Assembly: GCA_037962975.1 (NCBI GenBank)
Contig: CM075674.1
Coordinates: 41,864,501 to 41,928,500 of the forward strand
DNA from: Clitoria ternatea
Lineage: Eukaryota > Streptophyta > Magnoliopsida > Fabales > Fabaceae
Direction of reading: 5' to 3'
DNA: 64,000 nt
Below the pieces are notes generated by a model. It saw only the letters and a list, made by a program, of their open reading frames with translations. It searched no databases and was not told where the DNA came from. A program made the translations under genes and the position numbers. Within the stretch, counting starts at the first letter, position 1; the number at the start of each line of letters is the position of its first letter. Below are positions 1-9,738 of the stretch, piece by piece.

Positions 1-1093
1 GATGTAATTTAATCTCCCTAGGAAACCTCTAACTTCCTTTTCTGTATGGGGAGGAGGCATTTCAAGAATGGCTTTAACTTTGTCAGGGTCGACCTCTATG
101 CCTCTCTTGCTTACTATGAATCCCAGCAACTTCCCGGATCTTGCGCCGAAGGTGCACTTGGCTGGGTTTAGCCTAAGCTTGAATTTCCTCAGCCTTTCGA
201 AGAGTTTCCTTAGGTCTTCCATATGCCCTTCATCCGTTTTAGACTTGGCAATAATATCATCGACGTAAACCTCCACCTCCTTGTGCATCATGTCATGGAA
301 AAGGGTTACCATGGCCCTCTGGTAAGTTGCTCCGGCATTCTTTAGACCAAAAGACATCACCTTATAACAGAAGGTTCCCCACAAGGTGACAAATGTGGTT
401 TTTTCCATATCCTCGGGCGCCATCTTAATTTGATTGTATCCGGAGAAACCGTCCATGAATGAAAAGATCGTATGTTGCGCGGTATTGTCGACCAGAACAT
501 CAATCTGAGGCAGGGGAAAATCATCCTTGGGGCTAGCCCTGTTCAAATCACGATAGTCCACGCACATTCGTACTTTGCCATCCTTTTTCGGGACCGGGAC
601 GATATTTGCCACCCACTGTGGGTATTTTGCCACGGCTAAGAACCCGGCATCAAATTGCTTCTTGACTTCTTCCTTGATTTTCAAAAGCATCTCAGGTTTC
701 ATACGTCGCAGCTTCTGCTTTACCGGCAGACATTCGGGTTTTAATGGTAACCTATGTTCGACAATGCTATTGTCCAGTCCCGGCATATCTTGGTAAGACC
801 AGGCGAAAACATCGCTGAACTCTCTCAACAACCCAATCAGTTCCTGCCTCTGTTCTTTACTTAACGAGGTACCAATTTTGACTTCCTTTTTAACTCCTCC
901 AATTCCCAAATCGATAACCTCGGCTATCTCTAAGTAGGGCAGAATTTCCCTATCCTCTTGTTCCAATAACCGGGTTAACTCAGGCGAGGGATCGCAGTCT
1001 TCATCATATTCCTCATTGGCGCAATCAGTTAGACAGTCAAAATCGTGAAATAAGACCGAATTCTCACTATTCTCAGATGAATCGCTTTCGGAT
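1..1093 (-). CDS. Ogre 1 pol exon: linker and reverse transcriptase (partial)
   Basis: The reading frame is open from the splice acceptor at 1094 to the window edge. It begins with an acidic, Ser-rich linker, then a segment ending in DVFAWSYQDMPG, then RT. Visible RT motifs are VRMCVDYRDLNRASPKDDFP, FMDGFSGYNQIKM, a YKVMSFGLKNAGATYQRAM block and the catalytic YVDD. The thumb ends with a KEVRGFLGRLNYI motif at the edge. The enzyme copies element RNA into DNA in virus-like particles. RNase H and integrase would follow to the left. There is no start codon of its own in the right place, because expression depends on splicing to the gag-pro exon. No stop or frameshift is seen, so this part looks intact. 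Confidence 0.9.
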
Positions 1094-1264
1094 CTGCATT
1101 TTCAGTGTATCATAGCAAATGAAAAGGAAAACAAGCAAGAGAAAGGTTTAAATAATAGGTTGGAAACTGACGGCATTTATTATTCAAACAAACGAACAAG
1201 TTCTTATTGTTACAAAATGAGATCCCGAAGCATAGCTAAAGGATCGAACAGAAAACATGATTAC
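1094..1264 (-). other. Ogre intron between gag-pro and pol (171 nt)
   Basis: On the minus strand the donor is CAAA^GTAATC at 1264 and the acceptor ATGCAG^ATCCG ends at 1094. The gag-pro stop codon TAA (1263-1261) lies inside the donor. Removing 1264-1094 joins phase-2 exon ends and fuses the gag-pro frame to the RT frame without a stop. The intron is T-rich toward its 3' end. Ogre elements are known to have a partly spliced intron at this place; the exact sites here are inferred from sequence and supported by the same layout in Ogre 2 (44791-44979). Confidence 0.8.
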
Positions 1265-3294
1265 TTTGATGAAATGGTACAAATCGTGGGGAATTCTATG
1301 ACCTCCCAGTTGTTCAGTTCCTGACCAGGTGAGCCAGCATACACAAATCCGGGGCCTTCATCAAGATCACTTTGGATCACGGCCACTTGATCTGGAAACA
1401 TTACTCCGGCGCTCCTGAAGCTCTGGTAGAGGTCACAGATGGGGATTTTCGCAGTGTTGAATGCATGCCCGGTATGACGAGTAATCCTCTTCCCTCTCCT
1501 CTCTTCTTCTACCCTTTTTTGGTCTTCAGTGGTAGGCTGGTATCCTAGGCCGTACCTATTTTTGTTCTCAGGGAGACAGACAGGTTGAATTCTTCCTTCC
1601 AGTTCTCTTCCGAGTCCTTTTCCCGGCTTATATCCTCCTCGTAGCATGGTCTTTGCTACTGCTAGCGGTACCTTTGGGAAAGGCATGCTTGTGGCATTGG
1701 CTATCTCCAAAGCCTGGAATGATGTCTCGAGGGCTTCCTCGGCTGCCTCTACATAGGGGGTAGTAACTGGCTTACTGACCAGAAGATCCTCCTCTCCAGA
1801 AACGATTACCAGTCTGTTATCAACGATGAACTTTAGTTTCTGGTGTAAAGTGGAAGGAACTACCCCTGCTGAATGAATCCATGGCCTTCCTAACAAGCAA
1901 CTATAGGCGGGCATGATATCCATTACTTGGAAGAGAACTTGAAAGATATGGGGTCCAACTTGTATGGGTAGCTCAACTTCGCCTATGACCTCCCGTCGGG
2001 TCCCATCAAAAGCTCTTACTATCATGGAGCTCGGTCTCATGCATGCCCCATCTATGGGTAGTTTAGCTAATGTAGACTTAGGCATCACATTCAAGGATGA
2101 TCCATTATCGACGAGCACTTTTGCCATAATATGGTCTTGACACTTCACAGAGATGTGGAGAGCTTTGTTGTGTCCTTTCCCTTCCACCGGCACCTCGTCA
2201 TCCGTGAAAGTCAGATAGTTACTGGCCACTATATGTCCGACAATACCTTGGAACTTATCAACAGGCAAGTCATGTTTCACGTGTGCCTCACTTAGCACCT
2301 TCATCAGCGCGTTCCGATGTGATTCAGAACTTGTCAGCAGAGATAATAAGGAGATCTTGGCGGGGGTATAGTTCAACTGATCCAATACCTGGTAATCGCT
2401 GTGGCGGATAAATTTTAAGAACTCCTTAGTCTCCTCTTCTGGCACAACCTTCTTTGCTTCGCCAGCGATCCCAACCTTCCCGGTTTTGCCTTCTGCGGCA
2501 GTCTTGTCTTGCTTTGGCTCTGAAGGTGCATACACTCTCCCACTTCGGGTCATTCCGCCTACACCGGCGATGTTGGTAACCAACAAAGCTGGCACCGGAT
2601 CAATTATTACAGGGTTGGAAATGACTATGTCCGTGTTATACTTCCAAGGCACGGCGTGGGAGTTGTCATACGGGAATGGAGCAGGTGGCCATGCCGTAAT
2701 AGTAGTTCTGGCAGGGGTCTGCGTTAGCGACGCGTTTTTACTATAAAATATGACCAGGGGTTTTGGGGCCCGAGGTCCAGTCTGTCCCTGTATCATATTT
2801 ACCTCATCGCCATGGCGCTTGCAGACTCGTATAGTGTGACTATCCATAAACCTTTGGAGAGTTTTTCGAAACTCTTGCTGCTTTGTCGATTGGGCATCAT
2901 CGAAGTCTTCATCCCATTTGTCCTTCACTAACCCTACCTCAAACATAAGGGAGTGAATTCCTTTTAGAGGCATCTGAATGTCCTCAACATTGGACGTATA
3001 CTCCACATCTTCCCCGATAGCATTGACCCCGGGTCCTTCATGATTAGGCAGAGGGTTTGTCGTCACATTTGGACTTCCTTCTCGGAAGCTTATCCAATCT
3101 GCCTGAATCAGGTCCCTTACTTTATATTTCAAAGCCAGACAATTTTCAGTAGAATGGCCTGGTGCACCCGCATGATAATCGCATCGGGCATTAGGGTCAT
3201 ACCCCCTAGGATAAGGTGGCTGTAGTGGCCTCAAGGGACAGGGTACTACTAGAGTTTTTTCAATGAGGTGAGGCAAGAGTTCGGTATAGGACAT
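1261..3294 (-). CDS. Ogre 1 gag C-terminus, aspartic protease and G-patch region
   Basis: This 677-codon ORF is in the same frame as gag, separated only by the TAG at 3312-3310. Near its start is a zinc-knuckle-like Cys-His motif (C38, H41, H47, C52). The protease active site VDNGSS lies around residue 396 and is followed by an ILVI-like flap region ending in YSCLLGRPW. A glycine-rich GYKPGKGLG segment near 1640-1610 looks like a G-patch, known from some retroelement proteases. The protein would process the gag-pol precursor. The ATG at 3294 is probably not the true start, because gag codons precede it in frame. The stop lies within the intron donor, so an unspliced transcript ends here and a spliced one continues into pol. 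Confidence 0.85.
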   Translation of the reverse strand: MSYTELLPHLIEKTLVVPCPLRPLQPPYPRGYDPNARCDYHAGAPGHSTENCLALKYKVRDLIQADWISFREGSPNVTTNPLPNHEGPGVNAIGEDVEYTSNVEDIQMPLKGIHSLMFEVGLVKDKWDEDFDDAQSTKQQEFRKTLQRFMDSHTIRVCKRHGDEVNMIQGQTGPRAPKPLVIFYSKNASLTQTPARTTITAWPPAPFPYDNSHAVPWKYNTDIVISNPVIIDPVPALLVTNIAGVGGMTRSGRVYAPSEPKQDKTAAEGKTGKVGIAGEAKKVVPEEETKEFLKFIRHSDYQVLDQLNYTPAKISLLSLLTSSESHRNALMKVLSEAHVKHDLPVDKFQGIVGHIVASNYLTFTDDEVPVEGKGHNKALHISVKCQDHIMAKVLVDNGSSLNVMPKSTLAKLPIDGACMRPSSMIVRAFDGTRREVIGEVELPIQVGPHIFQVLFQVMDIMPAYSCLLGRPWIHSAGVVPSTLHQKLKFIVDNRLVIVSGEEDLLVSKPVTTPYVEAAEEALETSFQALEIANATSMPFPKVPLAVAKTMLRGGYKPGKGLGRELEGRIQPVCLPENKNRYGLGYQPTTEDQKRVEEERRGKRITRHTGHAFNTAKIPICDLYQSFRSAGVMFPDQVAVIQSDLDEGPGFVYAGSPGQELNNWEVIEFPTICTISSK

Positions 3295-3309
3295 TGGGAT
3301 AGGATCGAA

Positions 3310-4920
3310 CTAGGGTGGAGCACGGTCATTGTTCCTTCTTTGGATATTTGGCGGTGGGTTGGCTTGTGGTGCTTGGTGTGGTATCTGTGGTGGCGCAGGC
3401 GGCCGTACAATGGTTGGTCTGAATTGTGGTGGATTAAGGTTTGGAATGGCTGCCACATACGGGTGTGACATGCCGGGATATACTGGTGAAAGGCTAACTG
3501 GGGTAGGTGGCCCTGCCAGGTTCCTTCTCTGGTTGTGAGAGACCAAGTTGGTCTCCCCTTCTCTTCTCCTGTTTTCGCCAAGTGTAGGTCTCCTTGCAGC
3601 TCCCATCCCAGATGGACTTCGGACTATCCTGCCGGTCCTTAGCCCATTTTCTATCCTTTCTCCAATAGTGACAATATCAGAGAAATGGGATGAGACACTT
3701 CCAATCATCTTCTCATAGAAAGGAGTTTGAAGTGTATCTATGAACATAGTGATCACCTCCTTTTCAGATAGAGGTGGGTCAACCTGTGCCGCCACTTCGC
3801 GCCACCTTTGGGCGTACTCCTTGAACGTCTCGTTATCTTTCTTAGTCATGTTCTGCAATTGTCCCCTATCCGGGGCCATGTCCAGGTTATATTTGTATTG
3901 TTGCATGAACGAGTCTGCTAGGTCTTTCCAGCAGCATATACGAGAGCGCTCTAGATGATTGTACCATGTCAGGGGAGCCCCAACCAGGCTATCCTGAAAA
4001 CAATGAATCAGCAGAGGGTCATTTGACGCATGCGAAGCCATCTTACGGCAGTACATGGTTAGATGATTCTTTGGGCATGTCAACCCTCTGTATTTGTCAA
4101 AATCGGGCGTCTTGAATTTAGGAGGTATGACGACATCAGGGATTAGGCAAAGTTCAGCAGCAGTGCCTGTCCCAAATTTACTTGTTCCTTCCATCTCCCT
4201 TAAACGCCTTTCCAAGAATTCCAACCTCTCTTCCTGGGTGGTAGCCACAGCACTCGGACCGGCAGCAGTGTGTTGACCAAACTTCCCATATTGCTGGTAG
4301 GAATGAAACAGGTCAGTGTTTGGTATGAAGGTATCCGGTTTGGCAGTGGTTCGGGGTATATGAATGGTATGAGCAGGCTGCGCTTGGGCGGCTTGTGTTT
4401 GGGCGGCTTGAGTATGAGTGGGTGGCATCTGGGTGGCTTGTGCTTGGGTAAGTGGGTCGTTTGGTTGATTAGTGTTAGGCTGGGCAGTGATGGGAACTTG
4501 GTCTTGGTGGCAAGGTTCTTCCTGGAGTGGTGGGAAATATCCGTGCGGTAAACCATACGGGGGAAAGGGAATAACATTGCCTTCCTCATCCACAAAGGTA
4601 TGTTGTTGTGTGTTTGCAGGATTTGGTCTCCTTATACGAACAACGAGGGGAGGTGCGGTGGTCCTGGGGTCAGATCCTGTAGCCGGATCTTGACCGTGAT
4701 GAGAAGTGGGTGGTTGTTGCCTGGCGTCTTCAACCCCTGCAGAAGATCCCCCTTCTGTGACTCTCCTTTCCAGGAGCTTGGCCATCTCGGCCATCTGTTC
4801 CTTGACCTGGGCGAGCTCAGCCTTCAAATTCTCATTTTCTTGTTCTATGTCAGCCATGAGTTTCTTCCTGAGCCTGGTCCCGTAAGAATGTTTACCCGTA
4901 ATGTCTTTAGAAAGAAACAC
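3310..4920 (-). CDS. Ogre 1 gag (capsid region)
   Basis: This 536-codon ORF starts with a short basic stretch, then the likely initiator ATG at about 4857 opening a coiled coil (MADIEQENENLKAELAQ). A Pro/Gln/Thr-rich linker follows. The retrotransposon gag domain is in the second half, with typical motifs PPKFKTPDFDKYRG, LTWYNHLE, FKEYAQRWRE and MFIDTLQ. It would form the particle that packages element RNA. It ends at a TAG (3312-3310). The aligned codon in Ogre 2 is a CAA glutamine, and the frame continues into the zinc knuckle and protease, so the stop is either a mutation or a read-through stop. A basic peptide upstream of the ATG is also present in Ogre 2 (near 28800), so the start could lie further upstream. 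Confidence 0.88.
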   Translation of the reverse strand: MFLSKDITGKHSYGTRLRKKLMADIEQENENLKAELAQVKEQMAEMAKLLERRVTEGGSSAGVEDARQQPPTSHHGQDPATGSDPRTTAPPLVVRIRRPNPANTQQHTFVDEEGNVIPFPPYGLPHGYFPPLQEEPCHQDQVPITAQPNTNQPNDPLTQAQATQMPPTHTQAAQTQAAQAQPAHTIHIPRTTAKPDTFIPNTDLFHSYQQYGKFGQHTAAGPSAVATTQEERLEFLERRLREMEGTSKFGTGTAAELCLIPDVVIPPKFKTPDFDKYRGLTCPKNHLTMYCRKMASHASNDPLLIHCFQDSLVGAPLTWYNHLERSRICCWKDLADSFMQQYKYNLDMAPDRGQLQNMTKKDNETFKEYAQRWREVAAQVDPPLSEKEVITMFIDTLQTPFYEKMIGSVSSHFSDIVTIGERIENGLRTGRIVRSPSGMGAARRPTLGENRRREGETNLVSHNQRRNLAGPPTPVSLSPVYPGMSHPYVAAIPNLNPPQFRPTIVRPPAPPQIPHQAPQANPPPNIQRRNNDRAPP

Positions 4921-5169
4921 AAAAGAAAATTTAGAAAAGATAAGCGAATTAAAGAAGAAAAAAAAATTAAGTGAAACGAGATTACACGGGAAGCAATGTT
5001 GGAACTTGACGGATCCTTCGACTGTTCCTCAGAACGTCACGTTCAAGAGTACTAAGTAAAGCATTGAATGGAAATTAACATGAGATAGTTGTGAAGCCAA
5101 AGGAATCCATTATTTCGAAAAGAGTACATTATTGCCATAAAGTGCCAAGTTACAAAGCGGGAAAATAAA

Positions 5170-7101
5170 TCAGCCATCCCTAGCTCGGGCGATCATTTCC
5201 CTCATTTTACAAATTCGTCCTCTGCAGTATTCTAAGAACGTTGCAATTTCCCTAGGAGTGTTGACAGGGTTAGCAATTCCTTCCGCTTGTTTGAGTAAAA
5301 ACGGGAGATCTTCTAGAGCTCCGTTGGCCAAGTATGCCAGCTTAGCAAAGCGATCCATCCACAAGTGAATAGTTTCATTTTGTTCAGCTTCTAAGAGGCG
5401 TATGGTCTCTTGACAATCTTGCTCAATGTTTATGGCGCGTTGTCGTTCCCTACTTATCTCTTGCTCGCAAGTCTTTACCACTTCATTGAGCTGTTGTTCC
5501 AATTTGTGGACTCGTGACTGTAGAAGCTCCTTTTGCACCATGATATTCCGCTCATTTTCTTTCGATTGTACCAACATATTCTTCAGAAGATGTTTCTCGG
5601 CTAAGATGGAATCACTTTCCTTGTTTTTCATTTTTAGTTGAGAATTGGCCGCTTGGAGACATTGGTCTTGCTTTATCATGTAGCTTTCATCAATCTTTCG
5701 TTTCTTCCTAATCTCCTCAACGGCTTGCTTGTTCTCCAGGTTCTCCCTTTTCTGAAGGGTGTATTCTTGCTGACATCTCAATAAGTCTTCCTCTAGCTTT
5801 TTGTTCTTGGCAGCTAACTCTTCTATTTTGGTCTTTAGCGCCTTGGTTGCTTTATCTTCCACAACAAGTGATGGAGCAGGAGGGTTTTCTTGGAGATGAG
5901 GGGAATTTCTGAAGGGTAATTTAACAATAGAGACCCTATTCAGGATCCATTCATAATATTCTTTTTTGACATCATGGCTTCGGGCCCCTAGTTCTTTTCC
6001 CTTTCGGTGGGCTTTCTTCCATGCATTCGCTATATCCCGAATGACAGAGACATAGCTTCCCTTCGAGTAATATGAGATGAAAGGAGTGAGAGACTCTTCA
6101 TCAGGTGGTCCAAGCAAAGGATAAGCTAGCTGACGCTTGGCTATGATGGGATTATAGCTGATACATCCTTGCGTACCAATAAGGGGAACATTTGGGTAAT
6201 CTCCACAGTGATGAACAATTGATTCAACTTCCAACCATTGGGGATACCATCTAACTTTCTCAGCTGTGAGCCCTACAAGGTGATTAGCCCACTCACGCCC
6301 ACTTTTCACTGCTAATTGACATAGTTTCAGATCAGAAACCGGACATTCGGCCTTACAGACTTGGTGGAAAACATGAGATGTGAGCCATACGTACAAAACA
6401 GGTAAACAACAAACAATCCTTTTTCCACCTTGTGTGTGGCAGAAATTCATGGTGCAGTACACGTTTGCCAATACAGCCGTGACAGGATTCTCAAGCCTGT
6501 GCTTGCGAGCTAGGAATACGGCGATAGCATCATAATCCACATAATTATCAATGTTAGGGAACAACACAACACCATAGATGGTAATAGCTAGAGCATCCAT
6601 AAAGGCTTCCCAATCTTCCTTTTCTGCCAGGACCTGCATATGTTTCTCGAGAAATTCCCGAGTGAATCCGGGGATCTGATTTCTATTTAGTTGTGCATCC
6701 CTTAAGGTGTCGGGACGGATCTTCAGAACACGGGCGATGGAAGCGATAGTTGCATGATGGTCAAGATGACGATAAGGTATCTGTCCTTCCAAAGGCATCC
6801 CCAAGATTTGTTCAAATTCTTCAATAGATGGGGCCAACTGAAAGTCTCTAAACGTGAAACATCTGAGAGGTGGGTCATAGAATTGTGCTAAGGCAGTGAT
6901 CGCCTCAGTTTGCACTTCCACTTCTAACAACTTCAGAATCCTTCCATACTTTCTCGTAAAAGCCATTTTCTGTGTCAGGTTCAATTTTCTACCCATTGTT
7001 TGCAGACTACCCATGTCAATCTTCTTGGCCTTAAGGTGCAAAACTTTCCTCAACTCGGTCACATTTGTGTCACAACTATCAGATCTCATGTTAATTTCCA
7101 T
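5170..7101 (-). CDS. Ogre ORF1 protein, unknown function
   Basis: The frame is open for 643 codons from an ATG at 7101. Residues about 1-400 look globular, with conserved aromatic motifs (ALAQFYDPPLRCFTFRDFQLAP, AITIYGVVLFPN, CCLPVLYVWLTSHVF). From about residue 420 to 600 there is a long, strongly charged coiled coil rich in K, E and Q. It lies between the leader and gag, as in Ogre elements of legumes, whose ORF1 has no established function. It resembles plant proteins annotated as a domain of unknown function (I think DUF7745; not checked). A decayed homologue lies at 26642-28549. The intact frame in an otherwise complete element suggests selection until recently. A structural or nucleic-acid-binding role is only a guess. 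Confidence 0.85.
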   Translation of the reverse strand: MEINMRSDSCDTNVTELRKVLHLKAKKIDMGSLQTMGRKLNLTQKMAFTRKYGRILKLLEVEVQTEAITALAQFYDPPLRCFTFRDFQLAPSIEEFEQILGMPLEGQIPYRHLDHHATIASIARVLKIRPDTLRDAQLNRNQIPGFTREFLEKHMQVLAEKEDWEAFMDALAITIYGVVLFPNIDNYVDYDAIAVFLARKHRLENPVTAVLANVYCTMNFCHTQGGKRIVCCLPVLYVWLTSHVFHQVCKAECPVSDLKLCQLAVKSGREWANHLVGLTAEKVRWYPQWLEVESIVHHCGDYPNVPLIGTQGCISYNPIIAKRQLAYPLLGPPDEESLTPFISYYSKGSYVSVIRDIANAWKKAHRKGKELGARSHDVKKEYYEWILNRVSIVKLPFRNSPHLQENPPAPSLVVEDKATKALKTKIEELAAKNKKLEEDLLRCQQEYTLQKRENLENKQAVEEIRKKRKIDESYMIKQDQCLQAANSQLKMKNKESDSILAEKHLLKNMLVQSKENERNIMVQKELLQSRVHKLEQQLNEVVKTCEQEISRERQRAINIEQDCQETIRLLEAEQNETIHLWMDRFAKLAYLANGALEDLPFLLKQAEGIANPVNTPREIATFLEYCRGRICKMREMIARARDG

Positions 7102-8163
7102 ATTGCTTAAGGGTATCCGCTAAGTTCCAAATAGCTTCCTGCAAGAGCAAAGAGAGAGAAAAAGAAGTCAATTTCTGTCATGTTTTGTGAACCACTACTT
7201 CTTTATCAATTTATTGGAAAATACTTTCAGTTTGAGAAGTAGCGGTCGGCAAAACTAAAGTCGCGTGGGTTATGGATCTTCCTAACGTCATCAATATCTG
7301 CTTGAATAAAATTTTGTTTTTATTTTTTGCTTTGACGATTGGGCAGATCCATAACCCAGGACTCATAAGTACATAAAAAGAGAGAGAACTGCTTACTTGC
7401 TAAAGGATTACTAGTTTTTAGAAAGAAAAATGGTTTATTTTTTTGGAATAAAGTAACCCTTGGAACATGTAAGCAGTTCATCAATTTTGGATTTAAAGGG
7501 AAAGCAAGAATGAGATAAGGTATAGTAAAGCTTGCCCTTCTGTGCCTTAAGCCAGGTTTTTCTGAAAGTCTTTTCTGGGACCTATGGCTTATCTAACAGT
7601 GGATTTCTCACATTGGGTGGCTTCCGCTAGACATCTAGAAGGTCACCAGAGCCAAGATCCTGATCCTGACAGGGACGCAAACAGTGAGAAATTCACTAAG
7701 TGCGTATATCACGAGAGGTCGAACTCTGGTTGAGGTTCTCACGAATACCGGATAGGAAGTACATCCCATACGATTCCGTTACCAACCTCTCCTAACTTAA
7801 TCTTCATTTGGGGCCCGGGTATAGGGCGCCACTCATAGGTGTGTGCAAGTAATGTGAGTGTAGTGTGTGGAAGGACATTCAATACCTTTTACCTTACCCT
7901 ATCCTGCACAAGGAACAAACACAGAACAAATATACAAAGTCGTCTACCCTAGGGTTCAATGATTACAGAAAAGTAACATGGTCTCCTACCCTAGGGTTCA
8001 ATAAACATGCAAAACATAGACAACGAAACAAATAACAAGATACGATTAAAACAAACATTCACAACAATCGACAGAAAATAAGACAAGGGGAAGAAATCTG
8101 AGATAACAAAGGTTATATAAAAAGAACATGCGCTTTCAATCAAACTGGCCTGACTCTCTTAAG
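7102..8163 (-). other. Ogre 1 leader between primer site and ORF1
   Basis: This is about 1.06 kb without a long ORF. Blocks near 7600-7850 (a GGCCCGGG run, repeated CCAGAG/CTCTGG words and a TCACATTC-type stretch) match the leader of Ogre 2 at 14040-14330. It is the untranslated leader, possibly with packaging signals. No coding potential is seen. Confidence 0.7.
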
Positions 8164-8164
8164 T

Positions 8165-8183
8165 GTCCCCAGTGGAGTCGCCA
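8165..8183 (-). other. Ogre 1 primer binding site
   Basis: On the minus strand TGGCGACTCCACTGGGGAC follows the LTR end (TTGCGACA) after two bases. The same 19 bases follow the Ogre 2 LTR at 13794. Ogre elements are reported to be primed by a tRNA-Arg; I could not verify the tRNA match. Confidence 0.75.
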
Positions 8184-8598
8184 TCTGTCGCAACCTGGAT
8201 CGCGACGGCGCGGCGAGGAGATGGTTCGCCATGAAATGAAACAGAGAGTCGCCACCAAAGTTTTTATCCATAGGAAAAACATTGGGAAAAAACTAAGTTC
8301 AGTAAAGCACTGGTTTAAGAAAAAATTGAAATCCAAGTTCGGGAGTCGGTTACGAGTAGGGAAGGTATTAGCACCCTACATCGCCTGTCAAAGACAGTAC
8401 CAAGATTGAAAGCACAATATAAATAGCCTTAAATAAAACATGGTTTCTTCCCTTTTACTTGTGCATTTTTATTTGAAAAGGACGGAATGGAGTAAGATAA
8501 CTGTACAAACGTAGAATGTTGAAGCGAGGTCAATGGGACGCTTCATCCGAATTAAGCTTGACTTCAATATGAGACAGAGAGGGTGAGAGAATGCCAAT

Positions 8599-8754
8599 AA
8601 GACGTCACGTCTAAATTAAACATCCTCAGGTAAAAAGGATAGGGATAGGAAAGGGATAAGCGGGACGTCTTGTCCTAAGTATCCCTTCCCTATGAATTGT
8701 AGTGAGGTTTGAACAAAAACTAGGGGGAAATCAACAAGACGTCACGTCTAAATT
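8599..8754. repeat. Duplicated ACGT-core repeat in Ogre 1 LTR
   Basis: The 19-mer AAGACGTCACGTCTAAATT occurs exactly at 8599-8617 and 8736-8754. A related GGGACGTCTTGTCC word lies between them near 8660. Each holds GACGTC/ACGT cores of the kind bound by plant bZIP factors. They lie downstream of the TATA box in element orientation. Confidence 0.7.
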
Positions 8755-9538
8755 GATTTTCACGGAAACGACAAAAATTAACATCACGAAAGAAACGCAA
8801 AAAAAAGTAAGGAAATAAATCAGTAAAAGGAAATAATAAAGATGGGCCCGACAGGAGTTAAAGTCCTGCTCCTACGTATTCTTGAATTATCAAGAAATCA
8901 GGGTTACGTAGTTCTAAAAAAAAAATCTTTTTTGACTCGGAACATGATGATGGAAGTTATTGAGATGGGGAACTCATACAAAACGAAGTTCTTCGCACGT
9001 GTACGAATCCTAAGGAGATTGTGTAGACGGAAGTATTCCCGTACGACACTGTTAAAAAATGGAAATTTTTAGGCTAGAAAATAAAACATGTGCAAAACTT
9101 ATTACTTATTATTTTTTATTATTATTATTATTATTTTATTATTTTATTATTATTTTTTATTAAAAAGCATACTATATTAAAAATAACATGGAAATGGAAA
9201 ACTTAGAAATGAAAAGAAACTTGCTGGAAGAAGAAATGAAACTACACAATAACAACTACAAAGAAAAGAGAAGAAAAGAAAAGAACATAATAACCTGGAA
9301 ATGAAAAAAACTTGCTGGAAAATGCAAAACTTGCTGGAAATGAAAAAATTGCTGGAGGAAGAAATTGCCAACAGAGAAAGAGGAAGAGGAAGAATGAATG
9401 GTTTCTTCAAGGGATTGATTGCCTTCAATGAAGAATGGTGTGGAAAAAACTCCAACAGAGAAGAGAAGAGGAAGAACAAATGAGGGAGGAATTTGTGTGA
9501 ATGAAGAATGGTCTGTGGTGTGAAGCCTTCCTCTTGTG

Positions 9539-9547
9539 CTATTTATA
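9539..9547 (-). promoter_or_regulatory. TATA box of Ogre 1 LTR
   Basis: TATAAATAG on the minus strand. It is followed by a C/T-rich tract typical of plant 5' leaders, and preceded 190-500 bp upstream by the palindrome array. It probably drives element transcription. Confidence 0.65.
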
Positions 9548-9738
9548 GGAGTTAGAAAGCAAGCATTTGCCATAATTAATTTTCAATGGAAGGAGCACTC
9601 TTAATTTTCAATTCAATGGTGCTCCATTATCATGATTTAATACTCCATGATCAGCTTAGTGCCTTGCCCAACATCTTCAGTGCATTGCCCACTTTCCAGA
9701 AGCTTGAAAACGTGTTTCTGGGCCAATTATTCACTCAT

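Noticed and set aside
9177..9573. Overlapping minus-strand ORFs of about 100 codons with hydrophobic stretches
   Set aside because: They lie in the C/T-rich leader of the Ogre 1 LTR right after its TATA box; composition explains them.
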